A stretch of 64,000 nt of DNA from an uncultured Alphaproteobacteria bacterium (lineage in GTDB: Bacteria; Pseudomonadota; Alphaproteobacteria; CAAGCB01; CAG-977). Below the pieces are notes generated by a model. It had not been told where the DNA came from. It searched no databases and worked only from the letters and a program-made list of their open reading frames with translations. Where the stretch lies: contig CALXOZ010000005.1 in NCBI GenBank assembly GCA_944390195.1, positions 56,938-120,937 on the forward strand. Direction: 5' to 3'. The position numbers and the translations under genes were made by a program. Below, in pieces: positions 38,289 through 47,384 of this stretch; the first letter of the stretch is position 1; every line of letters starts with the position of its first letter.

Positions 38289-38861
38289 ATGGATTATACG
38301 TTTTTAAAAAGACAATTGCGTACAAAAGCTGTTCATAAACGCGCCGAAATCCCTTTAGATCATGCTCTTTGGTGTGCTTTTGAAATTGTCGGGCGCTTCG
38401 ATGATTTGCCTTTGCCTTCCAATCCGATTGTTTCAGCATATTGGCCGATGAAAACGGAAATTGATATCCGCCCGTTGATGCAGGCTTTGTTTGATAAGGG
38501 AGTTGTTGTCGCTTTACCTGTTGTTGTTACGAAAACGGCTCCGTTGCTGTTCAGACGCTGGGAACCGCAGGCGGAATTGGTGGAAGGACTTTACGGTGTC
38601 GAACAGCCGGACGAAAAATATGAAACCGTTGTTCCGAATGTTTTATTGTTGCCGCTATTGGCTTTCGACCGTAAGGGCGGACGCTTGGGATATGGCGGAG
38701 GCTTTTATGACAGAACGATAGCCCGTTTGCGTCAGATAACGACTCCTGTTGTCGTCGGGGTCGGTTTTTCCGATCAGGAAATTGATTATGTTCCGTTGGA
38801 AAGAACGGATGAAAAATTGAATTTCATCTTGACGGAAAAAGAAATAATAAAGGGGTATTGA
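38289..38861 (+). CDS. fau: 5-formyltetrahydrofolate cyclo-ligase
   Basis: 190 residues. It has the basic N-terminus (FLKRQLRTKAVHKRAEI), the substrate/ATP region VSAYWPMKTEIDIRPLM and the signature LAFDRKGGRLGYGGGFYDRT. It converts 5-formyl-THF to 5,10-methenyl-THF using ATP. The ATG at 38289 is chosen as the start that matches the family and lies just after the 6S RNA. It is followed by ymdB with a TGATG junction. Confidence 0.93.
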   Translation: MDYTFLKRQLRTKAVHKRAEIPLDHALWCAFEIVGRFDDLPLPSNPIVSAYWPMKTEIDIRPLMQALFDKGVVVALPVVVTKTAPLLFRRWEPQAELVEGLYGVEQPDEKYETVVPNVLLLPLLAFDRKGGRLGYGGGFYDRTIARLRQITTPVVVGVGFSDQEIDYVPLERTDEKLNFILTEKEIIKGY

Positions 38862-39676
38862 TGCGTATTTTATTTTTGGGGGATGTCGTCGGGAAGTCGG
38901 GACGTCGCTTTTTAGTGGAAACTTTGCCGGATTTCCGTCGCAAGTATCATGTTGATTTTGTAATAGCGAACGGGGATAACGCGGCTCATGGTTTCGGTTT
39001 AAGCCCCAGTGTCTGCCATGAATTGTTTGGTGCAGGCGTTGATGTGATCACTTCGGGAAATCATGGCTGGGTGGCAAAAGAAATAAAGCCAATTCTGGAT
39101 ACGGAGAACAGGTTGTTGCGTCCGGCGAATTATCCTACGGGGACACCGGGGAAAGGGGCTGGATTGTATACTTTGGCGGATGGACGCAAGGTTGGGGTTT
39201 TCCATGTGCAAGGACGTGTTTACATGGAAGCGATTGAAAATCCTTTTCATGCCGCGAAATGTTGGTCTGATGCCGTTCGTTTGGGGCGTGATGTCCAAGC
39301 AATGGTTGTTGATATTCATGCCGAGGCGACCAGTGAAAAAATGGCAATGGGGCAGTTTTTAGACGGTAAAGTCAGTCTGGTTGTCGGGACGCATACGCAT
39401 ATTCCAACAGCGGACGCGCAAATATTGCCGAAAGGGACGGCGTATCTGACGGATGCGGGTATGTGCGGTTGTTTTGATTCCGTGATCGGAATGAATAAAG
39501 TGGAGCCTGTGAATCGTTTTATAACGAATGTAGCCTGTGAAAAGTACAGTCCTGAAAAGGGAGTGGCGACGGTTTGCGGGGTTGTTGTCGATACGGACGA
39601 CGCAACCGGATTAAGTAAAAAAATCCATATGATCAGGTACGGCGGTAATTTGCAAGAATCATTACCTCCGGTTTGA
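38861..39676 (+). CDS. ymdB: YmdB-family metallophosphoesterase
   Basis: 271 residues: MRILFLGDVVGKSGRR, ANGDNAAHGFGLS, TSGNHGW, DIHAEATSEK and VGTHTHIPTAD carry the metal ligands of the YmdB family (TIGR00282). B. subtilis YmdB hydrolyses 2',3'-cyclic nucleotides. AAAGGGG precedes the ATG at 38861, which shares a base with the fau stop. Confidence 0.93.
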   Translation: MRILFLGDVVGKSGRRFLVETLPDFRRKYHVDFVIANGDNAAHGFGLSPSVCHELFGAGVDVITSGNHGWVAKEIKPILDTENRLLRPANYPTGTPGKGAGLYTLADGRKVGVFHVQGRVYMEAIENPFHAAKCWSDAVRLGRDVQAMVVDIHAEATSEKMAMGQFLDGKVSLVVGTHTHIPTADAQILPKGTAYLTDAGMCGCFDSVIGMNKVEPVNRFITNVACEKYSPEKGVATVCGVVVDTDDATGLSKKIHMIRYGGNLQESLPPV

Positions 39677-39751
39677 ACTTTACCGTTGCTGTAAATGATG
39701 TTACAAGAAAAACGAATTTAGTTTTAACCGAAATAAAGACCGAGGGGTATT

Positions 39752-40501
39752 ATGTCAGGTCATTCTCAATTTAAAAACATTATGCATCGTAAAGGAGCGC
39801 AAGATAAATTACGCGCTCGTATTTTTTCCAAACTGGGACGCGAAATCACCGTAGCCGCCAAGTCGGGATTGCCCGATCCGGCGCATAATCCCCGTTTGAG
39901 AGCGGCAATAGCAGCAGCTCGTGCCGAAAATATGCCGAAAGACAATATCAAGCGTGCGATTGACAAAGCCAGCGGTGCGGATGACGCAAATTATGAAGAA
40001 GTCCGTTATGAAGGCTATGGTCCGGGGAATGTCGCGGTGATTGTAGAGGCTTTGACTGACAATCGGAACCGCACGGCGCCTGTCGTTCGTTCCATTTTCG
40101 GAAAGGCGGGGTGTTCCATGGGGGAAACCAATTCGGTCGCTTTTAATTTTGAGCGAATCGGGTTGATCGAGTATCCCGCAGATGTTGCTGAAGCCGACAG
40201 CGTTTTTGAAGCGGCTTTGGAAGCAGGGGCGGATGATGTTGAGTCTGATGAAGACGGACACCGTATCATTTGCAAGCCCGATGATTTGGGAGGAGTTCGC
40301 GAACAGCTTGAAGCCAAATTCGGAACACCGACTGTTGCACGTTTGGACTGGAAGCCTTTGGTTATGGCGGAAGTAACGGATGTTGAGACCGCAAAGAAAT
40401 TTTTTGATTTCGTTGATACGCTGAATGATGATGACGATGTTCAGCGTGTTGCTTCCAATATTTCCGTTTCCGATGAAATTATGTCTCAGCTGGAAGGGTG
40501 A
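39752..40501 (+). CDS. yebC: YebC/PmpR-family protein
   Basis: 249 residues, full family length: [59 protein letters not shown]. YebC proteins have been described as DNA-binding regulators and, more recently, as factors that ease translation of difficult proline stretches. Placement just before ruvC is conserved in many proteobacteria. GAGGGG ribosome site before the ATG. Confidence 0.96.
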   Translation: MSGHSQFKNIMHRKGAQDKLRARIFSKLGREITVAAKSGLPDPAHNPRLRAAIAAARAENMPKDNIKRAIDKASGADDANYEEVRYEGYGPGNVAVIVEALTDNRNRTAPVVRSIFGKAGCSMGETNSVAFNFERIGLIEYPADVAEADSVFEAALEAGADDVESDEDGHRIICKPDDLGGVREQLEAKFGTPTVARLDWKPLVMAEVTDVETAKKFFDFVDTLNDDDDVQRVASNISVSDEIMSQLEG

Positions 40502-40504
40502 AAT

Positions 40505-41023
40505 TTGGACGAAAGGATTCGGATTTTAGGGTTGGACCCTGGGTTGCGCCATACGGGTTGGGCGGTTATTGACGCTCAAGGGGGGCATTTGTCCTTTGTG
40601 GCGGCTGGGGTGGCAAATTCTACGCAGACTTTACCTTTGGCGCGGCGATTAACAGAGCTGTATAATCAAATAAATGATGTTATTGCCAGTTTTTCACCGG
40701 ATGAAGCGGCTGTGGAAGAAACGTTCGTAAATAAAAATCCGGATTCGACATTGAAGCTGGGGCAGGCGCGCGGTGTTGTCTTACTGGCGCCTGCTCAAGC
40801 GGGGCTTTGCGTAACGGAGTACACTCCAAACCAGATCAAAAAAGCGGTTGTCGGCGCAGGACATGCGCAAAAACACCAAGTGGATATGATGGTTCATACT
40901 TTATTACCTGTTTCGGGCAAGTTGAAACCGGATGCGGCAGACGCTTTGGCGGCAGCGATCTGCCATTCTTATATGCGGGTGGCGTTGCGTCGTATGCAAG
41001 CTTTTACGGAGCTTGCAAAATGA
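40505..41023 (+). CDS. ruvC: Holliday junction resolvase RuvC
   Basis: 172 residues. Catalytic acids are in ILGLDPGLRHTGWA, AVEETFVNKN and KPDAADALAAAICH. It cuts Holliday junctions together with the RuvAB motor. The start is TTG at 40505, with AAGGGTG 5-7 bases upstream, which gives the family N-terminus; no ATG fits. It overlaps ruvA by ATGA. Confidence 0.96.
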   Translation: MDERIRILGLDPGLRHTGWAVIDAQGGHLSFVAAGVANSTQTLPLARRLTELYNQINDVIASFSPDEAAVEETFVNKNPDSTLKLGQARGVVLLAPAQAGLCVTEYTPNQIKKAVVGAGHAQKHQVDMMVHTLLPVSGKLKPDAADALAAAICHSYMRVALRRMQAFTELAK

Positions 41024-41631
41024 TAGCTAAATTACGCGGGATAGTGGACTTTTTCGGAGATAACTTTGTCATTTTAGACGTAAACGGTGTCGGATACCGT
41101 GTTTTTTGTTCCGCAAAAACGCAATCAAAAATGCCGCAAACTGGACAATCGTTTACTTTGATGATAGAAACTCAAGTTCGTGAAGACCATATTCACTTAT
41201 ATGGTTTTGCGGATCAGAAAGAAAAAAACTGGTTTTTGATGCTGACAACCGTTCAAGGGGTCGGAGCAAAAGTCGCTTTGGCAATCTTATCCGTTTTAAC
41301 TTGCAATGAATTGTCGATTGCTATCGCTTCAGGCGATTCGAAATCAATAACGCGGGCTTTGGGGGTCGGACCGAAGTTGGCTGTTCGCATCGTAACGGAA
41401 TTAAAAGGGAAAGTCGGTTCAAGCCTTGATCTCTCGGAATCCGGAACAAGCGGTGTTGTTTCTTCGATGTCTGGAAACGATGCCGTCAACGATGCCGTAT
41501 CGGCTTTGGTCAATTTGGGGTATGCCCGTATGGATGCCGCGATGGCTGTTGGTAAATCATTTAAAAAACGGGGCGCCTCTGCAAAAGTCGATGATTTGAT
41601 CCGAGATGCTTTGAAGGAATTCGCTCCATGA
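41020..41631 (+). CDS. ruvA: Holliday junction branch migration protein RuvA
   Basis: 203 residues. OB-fold ([20 protein letters not shown]), two helix-hairpin-helix units ([40 protein letters not shown]) and a flexible C-terminal domain III that contacts RuvB. It binds the four-way junction as a tetramer. Starts at ATGA overlap with ruvC and ends at ATGA overlap with ruvB. Confidence 0.97.
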   Translation: MIAKLRGIVDFFGDNFVILDVNGVGYRVFCSAKTQSKMPQTGQSFTLMIETQVREDHIHLYGFADQKEKNWFLMLTTVQGVGAKVALAILSVLTCNELSIAIASGDSKSITRALGVGPKLAVRIVTELKGKVGSSLDLSESGTSGVVSSMSGNDAVNDAVSALVNLGYARMDAAMAVGKSFKKRGASAKVDDLIRDALKEFAP

Positions 41632-42662
41632 CGCAAGACAGAGTTGTCAGCCCGAAAAAAAGAAACGGAGACGAGGACTTAGTAAAATTGCGTCCTCAAA
41701 GCCTGTCAGACTTTACAGGACAGCGAAACGTATGTGACAATCTGAAGGTTTTTATTACGGCGGCTTTAACGCGTTCGGAACCGTTAGACCATATTTTATT
41801 GTTCGGGCCTCCCGGTTTGGGCAAAACGACGTTGGCTCAGATCGTCGCGCATGAACTGGGGGTCGGTTTCAGGGCGACTTCGGCGCCCATGATTTCAAAA
41901 GCCGGAGACTTGGCGGCGATATTAACGAATTTGGAAAGAAACGATGTTTTGTTCATTGACGAGATCCATCGTTTGAATCCGGCAATTGAAGAAGTCCTTT
42001 ATGCCGCAATGGAAGACTTTCAGCTGGACTTGATTATCGGAGAGGGGCCTGCTGCCAGATCGGTTCGCATAGATTTGCAACCTTTTACATTGATCGGGGC
42101 GACGACACGTTCGGGATTGTTGACGCAACCGTTGAGAGATCGTTTCGGGATCCCGCTCCGACTGGATTTTTACGATCCCGAAGATTTGAAAAAAATCGTC
42201 ATTCGTGCGGCGAAAGTTTTAAACACTTTGATTACACAGGACGGGGCAAAGGAAATTGCGTACAGATCGCGCGGGACGCCCCGTGTGGCTGGACGTTTGT
42301 TGAAAAGGGTTCGTGATTTTGCGGCTTTTGAAGGAAAAAAGGAAATAGATGCCGCCATTGCCGATACGGCTTTAAAGCGTTTGGATGTCGACCAACAGGG
42401 GTTGGATATGATGGACAGGCGTTATTTGATGTGTATTGCTCAAAAGTATGGAGGCGGTCCTGTCGGGGCGGATACACTTGCCGCTGCCTTGTCCGAAGAA
42501 CGCGATACGATAGAGGAAGTGATTGAACCTTATTTGTTGCAGCAAGGGTATTTGCAACGCACACCGCGTGGAAGGGTCTTAACAACATTGGGCTTTAAGC
42601 ATTTGGGGTTAAGCGTTCATCAAGAAGTGATGCAAGATTTATTTGCCAGAAATGACGAATAA
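41628..42662 (+). CDS. ruvB: Holliday junction helicase RuvB
   Basis: 344 residues. AAA+ ATPase: Walker [13 protein letters not shown], Walker [11 protein letters not shown], sensor [18 protein letters not shown], and a winged-helix end ([12 protein letters not shown]). It drives branch migration with RuvA. In related genomes ybgC-tolQ follows; here 4.2 kb of other DNA intervenes. A decayed copy of its last ~50 bases occurs at 45495. Confidence 0.98.
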   Translation: MTQDRVVSPKKRNGDEDLVKLRPQSLSDFTGQRNVCDNLKVFITAALTRSEPLDHILLFGPPGLGKTTLAQIVAHELGVGFRATSAPMISKAGDLAAILTNLERNDVLFIDEIHRLNPAIEEVLYAAMEDFQLDLIIGEGPAARSVRIDLQPFTLIGATTRSGLLTQPLRDRFGIPLRLDFYDPEDLKKIVIRAAKVLNTLITQDGAKEIAYRSRGTPRVAGRLLKRVRDFAAFEGKKEIDAAIADTALKRLDVDQQGLDMMDRRYLMCIAQKYGGGPVGADTLAAALSEERDTIEEVIEPYLLQQGYLQRTPRGRVLTTLGFKHLGLSVHQEVMQDLFARNDE

Positions 42663-42675
42663 TGATATAATTTTT

Positions 42676-43015
42676 GGAAATTTTTTCAAAAGGGAAGCGC
42701 TGGATTTCAGAATCAAAAGACAGGGGGATGGCAGTTGCGGCGGAAGGATATTGATCCGGCATCATGTTGGAAAAAATGTCTGCTTACATTTCCGGTTTTT
42801 GATTTTGATGTTTATATTGTTGAAGGAAAAGACTTTCCATTAATGGACAAAAAACAGGTTCAGAAGATGGAAAGCTGATAGCAAAGTCTGACTATGTGTT
42901 CCAGTTTGAAAAAATCTTCGGATTTCAAGCCGTCTTGGCAGATACACTTTATTATATGGCTTGTGATTCAAAGGCGGAAGGTGTTCTAAGCCTGAGAAAA
43001 ACAGACGCTAAGTAA
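42676..43015 (+). pseudogene. Decayed coding remnant between ruvB and the first zincin gene
   Basis: This 374-base gap holds protein-like reading in two frames. The first reads TGGWQLRRKDIDPASCWKKC and then FDVYIVEGKDFPLMDKK up to about 42855. The second continues GSEDGKLIAKSDYVFQFEKI, GFQAVLADTLYYMACDSKAE, ending at TAA 43013-43015. One indel near 42850-42858 would join them. No start codon or family is recognised. I infer a broken gene of about 110 residues. Confidence 0.45.
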
Positions 43016-43036
43016 TTAAACGGAGGAAAGCGGTTT

Positions 43037-44632
43037 ATGTCTAATTCTGTCAGTGAATTTTTTTCAAAAGAAGGAATTAAAAAATTTAAAAACGGTGTGA
43101 AAGCTTTTTCCGACCGACAAGCCGTAAAAGTGATCGCCGCTTCAATGGTTTTGGCTTCGGCTTTTTCCGTTTCCGCTCATGCGAATACAATGGAGCCGCA
43201 GGCAAATGAGACGGTAACATCTTATGCCATAACGGAAAAAGGCGATACAATCTGTTCTTATCAGGCGGTTAGGAAAGAGATCACTTCTTTTGAACGTTTG
43301 CAGAAGTTGGTTAATGATGCGACCAAAAGCGAAACAGGACGCTCTGTTTTGAAAAAAATGTCTGAACAAGGTACAATTTTAAGCATGGATAATCTTGCTC
43401 CGAATACGATCGGTTTTTTTGAACCGAATTCCAATCTTGTTTATTTAAATCCCATGTATGGTGATGCGGACTTGCAGTCTTGCTTGATTCATGAAGGAAA
43501 GCACAGTATTCAAAGCCATGATTTAAACGAAAACAAAGATATCTTTCATACGTTTGCTTCAAACATCATGACGAATCGGGTTATGGAAGCCGACGCTATG
43601 GCGACACAGGCAAAGTTTTCTTATGAAATGGCGCAAAAAGGGGATAGCTCGGCATGGAAACAATTGGCTCGAGTTCATGGCGGGGTGACAAAGGCTTTTG
43701 AAAACGGTGTGTCAGAACATGGACAAAACAGCAATGAAACCATGAAAGAGACCATGCTAGCATGGTATAAGAATAGGAAATATGTGAAAGAGTATGATCA
43801 ACTTATGCTTCAATTTCATAAAACGTGGGTTGAAAAAGCATCGGATAATTTGATGAAGGATGCTTTTTTAAAGACAATATCACCCGATTCTTTGATGAAG
43901 CATGTCTGCACAGTTGATGGCAAGCCTTATGCCGGAACGGATGGAAGTATTTTGCAAACGTCTGAAACGGCGTATCTTGATGCGTACATATGCAGACAAG
44001 CGAGTACAATCGGAGAAAAAGCTGCAAAACGCGGAAATATTGATACATCTGTTGATATGTTTTATCCGTTGGAGTTTGACGGATCTGTTTCTAAAAAGAC
44101 ATTCGGTCAACAAAGGGCGGAAGAAAAAGCGGCAGAGATGGAATTGGACAAGTTGCTTGCCGAGATTGATTCCATCTGGGGACAAAAAGACCGCCAAGAA
44201 AGCTTGGATACGTTGGGAAGAAGTCCTTTTCTTTCTTCCAAAGTTGCATTTACGCGAATACATGATGCACAAGAAACGCAAAAGCAGCCTCAGGAAAACT
44301 TGGATACGTTGAAGAAGGATTCCACTCTTTTTTCCAAGCTCACTTCGACAGAAGCATACAACAAGGCACAAGCCCAACAAGACAAACAAACAGCTCAGGG
44401 AGAAAAGAAAGAACAGTCGTCTCTTTTTTCCAAGCTCACGTCAACAAAAGCGTACAGCAAAGCGCAAGCTCGGCAGGATAAACAAACAGCTCAGGGAGCA
44501 AAGAAAGAACAATCGTCCCTTTTTTCCAAGCTCACTTCAACAAAAGCGTACAACAAGGCACAAGCCCAACAAGACAAACAATCCGCCCTTTCTTTCAAGA
44601 TTGCTTCAAATTCAAGGGGAAAAGGGCATTGA
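43037..44632 (+). CDS. Exported HEXXH (zincin-like) putative metallopeptidase with C-terminal repeats, paralog 1
   Basis: 531 residues. A long basic N-region then VKVIAASMVLASAFSVSAHA looks like an export signal or anchor (about 30-50). The zincin motif is HEGKH (His152, Glu153, His156), with a likely third ligand Glu184 in RVMEADAMAT. It resembles the putative metallopeptidase domain DUF6782, which I name with caution. The C-terminal ~110 residues carry three 32-residue repeats. GGAGG precedes the ATG. It shares its whole core with the 45582 protein and is inserted between ruvB and ybgC. Confidence 0.8.
   Translation: MSNSVSEFFSKEGIKKFKNGVKAFSDRQAVKVIAASMVLASAFSVSAHANTMEPQANETVTSYAITEKGDTICSYQAVRKEITSFERLQKLVNDATKSETGRSVLKKMSEQGTILSMDNLAPNTIGFFEPNSNLVYLNPMYGDADLQSCLIHEGKHSIQSHDLNENKDIFHTFASNIMTNRVMEADAMATQAKFSYEMAQKGDSSAWKQLARVHGGVTKAFENGVSEHGQNSNETMKETMLAWYKNRKYVKEYDQLMLQFHKTWVEKASDNLMKDAFLKTISPDSLMKHVCTVDGKPYAGTDGSILQTSETAYLDAYICRQASTIGEKAAKRGNIDTSVDMFYPLEFDGSVSKKTFGQQRAEEKAAEMELDKLLAEIDSIWGQKDRQESLDTLGRSPFLSSKVAFTRIHDAQETQKQPQENLDTLKKDSTLFSKLTSTEAYNKAQAQQDKQTAQGEKKEQSSLFSKLTSTKAYSKAQARQDKQTAQGAKKEQSSLFSKLTSTKAYNKAQAQQDKQSALSFKIASNSRGKGH
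44324..44599 (+). repeat. Three 96-bp (32-residue) coding repeats at the C-terminus of zincin paralog 1
   Basis: Units begin at 44324, 44420 and 44516; the third is incomplete. The core is LFSKLTST(E/K)AY(N/S)KAQA followed by DKQTAQG(E/A)KKEQS. Paralog 2 lacks these repeats. Confidence 0.9.
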
Positions 44633-44828
44633 GATAAAATCTATATTGTTTGAGCTTTGCCTTAAATATGAGATGACGAGGGAAGTGTTTCTTATTTTTA
44701 AGATTCAGCCTTGTCAAACGAATGGAAAATGATTTTTTGTACGAATACGGCATTCGTCGCAAATGATTGGTTTGAAAGAAAAAATTGTATCTCCTTGTTC
44801 CGAAGCGTTGCGGAGTTAATTAAAAAAA

Positions 44829-44893
44829 ATCCGCTTGCTTGAAAATAAGCTTATCGTGAAAATAGAACCACTAGAGCCAAAAAAGCGGATTTT
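44829..44893. repeat. Inverted repeat with ~45-base spacer
   Basis: AATCCGCTT near 44828-44836 is mirrored by AAGCGGATT near 44882-44890, flanked by A and T runs. It could be a terminator for zincin paralog 1 or a trace of a mobile element; no transposase is present. Confidence 0.45.
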
Positions 44894-45163
44894 TACTGAT
44901 TCAAATCAAAGGCGGAAAGGAAATTTACGGCAAAAAAGTGTGCGGCATAACTTTTTGGTGTAAAGCGAACAGCATACTTTTTAAAAACATCAGTTCAAAC
45001 TTGACTGAAAAGTGATAATTTTTTACTGCCAATGAAAATTACAGGGTATAAAAAAAGGCTCGGTTGAAAGACGGCTTTCAAGGGTGTTTCCCCCGTTGTT
45101 TTTTAGCTGTTTATTTTAAAAATTTGTCAATGTCCGAGTTCATCTTTGTCATGAGTTATTGAG

Positions 45164-45268
45164 ATGGAAACCTTTGTTATTATGGCAATGATGTTAGTAT
45201 TGTTGAATACGATTGCAGAAACGTTTTGTCGTATTGGTAAAAGAAGGTATGAAAAATTCAAAGCATAA
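45164..45268 (+). CDS. Possible 34-residue membrane peptide
   Basis: METFVIMAMMLVLLNTIAET then FCRIGKRRYEKFKA: one hydrophobic span followed by a basic tail, the usual layout of a small single-pass membrane protein. The ribosome site is weak (GAG two bases before the ATG). Short enough to arise by chance. Confidence 0.25.
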   Translation: METFVIMAMMLVLLNTIAETFCRIGKRRYEKFKA

Positions 45269-45494
45269 TTTTGTTTGAACGGATTTTGAAACATATGCTT
45301 GAAAAATTGAAAGTACGTTTTTCAGCTTGGGAAGTATATGCCTTTTTCATCTCAGCCATAAAAAGTTCTTCCATTATTCGGAGTGTTTGAAAACAGGGCT
45401 TATTTTCGATATTGGTTTGGATTAAAGATCGGATTGGAAAATGGACGGAGCGGAAAAAAGATCTTTGAAAAAATATATCCGTTACGGGGATGTG

Positions 45495-45550
45495 TAAGAT
45501 TTATTTGCCAAAAATGACAAACAATAGTACAATTTTGGAAATTTTTTATA
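45495..45550 (+). repeat. Decayed copy of the ruvB 3' end and its downstream sequence
   Basis: Matches 42633-42688 (ruvB codons for DLFA-ND, its stop, and the following ATAATTTTTGGAAATTTTTT) with roughly seven substitutions and one indel by eye. It sits just before zincin paralog 2 in the same relative position as the original before paralog 1. Confidence 0.8.
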
Positions 45551-45581
45551 TTGTTTTCAATGTTTGGGGGTACGGGGGAAA

Positions 45582-46874
45582 ATGTCGAACTCTGTTGCAG
45601 AATTTTTAAAAAAAGATGGAATAAAAAAGTTTAAAAACGGAATCAAGTCCTTAGACAAGCATGTTAAAAAGATTGCGGCCGCTTCTATTATTTTGACGAC
45701 AGTTTTTACGACACAGCCGTTTGTCAGCAAAATGTACGGAGAGGAGGCGGCAAAACCGGTAACCGCATATGCCGTTATGGAAAACGGGGACACTCTTTGT
45801 TCCTATCAAGTTATGAAGACTGACGAAGAATCTTTTTGCAGGATTCAAGATCTTGTCAATAATGCGACGAACAGTGAAACGGGTTGCGAAGTGTTAAAGA
45901 AGATATCGGAACAAGGCACGGTTCTTTATTCCGAATATGCCGGTGAGGGTGTCATCGGATTTTTTGATCCGAATACGAACATGATCTGTCTGAATCCTCA
46001 ATTCGGAGATGCGGAACTGCAATCCTGCCTTATTCATGAAGGTAAACATTCCATTCAAAATAACACTTTGGATAAAGATGGGGATTATTTGTACGATCTT
46101 GGATCCAATATTATGACATCACGGGTGAAGGAAGCCGATGCCGTTGCAACTCAGACGAAATTTTCATATGAATTGGCTCAGGCGGGGGACAGTGCGGCAT
46201 GGGACAACTTGAAACAACGGCATTGGAGAATAACCACTGCTTTTGAAAACAGCGTCGAGGAACACGGGATAGACAGCAATGAAACGATGAAAGCGACAAT
46301 GTTGGCTTGGTATGATAACAAATCTTATGTCGCCCAATACGACCAATCTGTTGCTGAATACCATTCCAATATTCTCAAAGACGGTTCCGATGCGCTTTTG
46401 AAAATATGTTTTAAAAAGACTGTGTCTGTTGACGACTTGATTACAGGTGTCTGCACCATGAATGGCGAACCCTATGCCGGTACAGACGGTTCAATTCTTC
46501 AAACCACTCGGACGGCTTACCTGAATCAAAATGTCTATAAGATTGCTTCGAATATAGCAGAACAAACGGGTTTGCATGGAAAAGCGGACAAATCTGCCGA
46601 CAGCTTTTATGTGTTGAACGCGGACGGGACTGTTTCCGATAAAACGTATGCTCAACAAAATAAGGAAAAGGAACAAGTCGCCGTACAACAGCAGACTGTG
46701 AAAACATTTGAAAGTGTCAGCGCTCAAAACAACGGGCAGGTAAAACAGTTTCATAATGAAACCGTTCAAACTGAAAAATCGGGCAGTTCGCTGAATGAAG
46801 GGCGATCAAAGTCACATCAAGAAATGCCAAAAGTGTTTAAGATGGCTTCAATTCGTAATAAATTCAGTCGTTAA
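45582..46874 (+). CDS. Exported HEXXH (zincin-like) putative metallopeptidase, paralog 2
   Basis: 430 residues. It aligns with the 43037 protein from MSNSV(A/S)EF through the whole core, including HEGKH at His152/Glu153/His156, Glu184 in RVKEADAVAT, and GKPYAGTDGSIL-like GEPYAGTDGSILQT. The N-terminal hydrophobic stretch (about 31-45) again suggests export or anchoring. The C-terminal tail is short and Gln-rich, without the 32-residue repeats. GGGGGA lies before the ATG at 45582. Its stop is only 10 bases before ybgC, so it is probably transcribed with the Tol-Pal genes. Substrate unknown. Confidence 0.8.
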   Translation: MSNSVAEFLKKDGIKKFKNGIKSLDKHVKKIAAASIILTTVFTTQPFVSKMYGEEAAKPVTAYAVMENGDTLCSYQVMKTDEESFCRIQDLVNNATNSETGCEVLKKISEQGTVLYSEYAGEGVIGFFDPNTNMICLNPQFGDAELQSCLIHEGKHSIQNNTLDKDGDYLYDLGSNIMTSRVKEADAVATQTKFSYELAQAGDSAAWDNLKQRHWRITTAFENSVEEHGIDSNETMKATMLAWYDNKSYVAQYDQSVAEYHSNILKDGSDALLKICFKKTVSVDDLITGVCTMNGEPYAGTDGSILQTTRTAYLNQNVYKIASNIAEQTGLHGKADKSADSFYVLNADGTVSDKTYAQQNKEKEQVAVQQQTVKTFESVSAQNNGQVKQFHNETVQTEKSGSSLNEGRSKSHQEMPKVFKMASIRNKFSR

Positions 46875-46884
46875 TGAGGAAAAA

Positions 46885-47286
46885 ATGAAGGTTTATACAC
46901 CAATCAGCGTTTGTTATGAAGACACGGATGCCGGAGGAGTTGTCTATCATTCGAAATATTTAGGGTTTGCCGAACGCGCACGGATGAATTTTTTGCATGA
47001 ACACGGTATATATTGCAAAGAAATGGCTCAGTCCGAAAAACCGTGCGGTTTTATGTTGAATCATTGCGAAATCAATTATAAAAAACCCGCTTATCTGGAA
47101 GATGAATTGATTGTGGAAACGGAATTGCTGGAGCTAAGAGGGGCGGGCTTTGATTGCTTGCAAATCGTAAAACGGGGCGAAGAAGTTCTGGTTGAAATAA
47201 AAGTGTGTGTGTGTTGTGTAACCTCCGAAGGCAGACCGACACGCATACCTGCAAATATCAGATCGAAATTAGCTGAAATTTCATAG
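46885..47286 (+). CDS. ybgC: Acyl-CoA thioesterase YbgC (Tol-Pal associated)
   Basis: 133 residues, hot-dog fold. The catalytic Asp is in YEDTDAGGVVYHSKYLGF and is followed by AERARM. YbgC hydrolyses acyl-CoA and is the usual first gene of the Tol-Pal cluster. AGGA precedes the ATG at 46885. Confidence 0.95.
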   Translation: MKVYTPISVCYEDTDAGGVVYHSKYLGFAERARMNFLHEHGIYCKEMAQSEKPCGFMLNHCEINYKKPAYLEDELIVETELLELRGAGFDCLQIVKRGEEVLVEIKVCVCCVTSEGRPTRIPANIRSKLAEIS

Positions 47287-47384
47287 CTTGTTTTTGCAAA
47301 CTGTTAATGAATATACGTTAAGCTCCTTGAAAAATGAAATTCATGATCAGTTGAAAAATGTAATTTACTAAGGGAGAGCTTTTT

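Larger units (their letters stand above)
44633..45494. other. Long AT-rich intergenic region between the two zincin genes
   Basis: Apart from the features listed separately (inverted repeat at 44829, a doubtful 34-codon frame at 45164 and the ruvB-tail copy at 45495) I see no gene. Base composition and scattered stops suggest decayed DNA. Confidence 0.5.

Noticed and set aside
42643..42843. Frame starting inside the ruvB end ([15 protein letters not shown])
   Set aside because: It crosses the decayed remnant in a frame that does not keep the protein-like segments, and has no ribosome site of its own.
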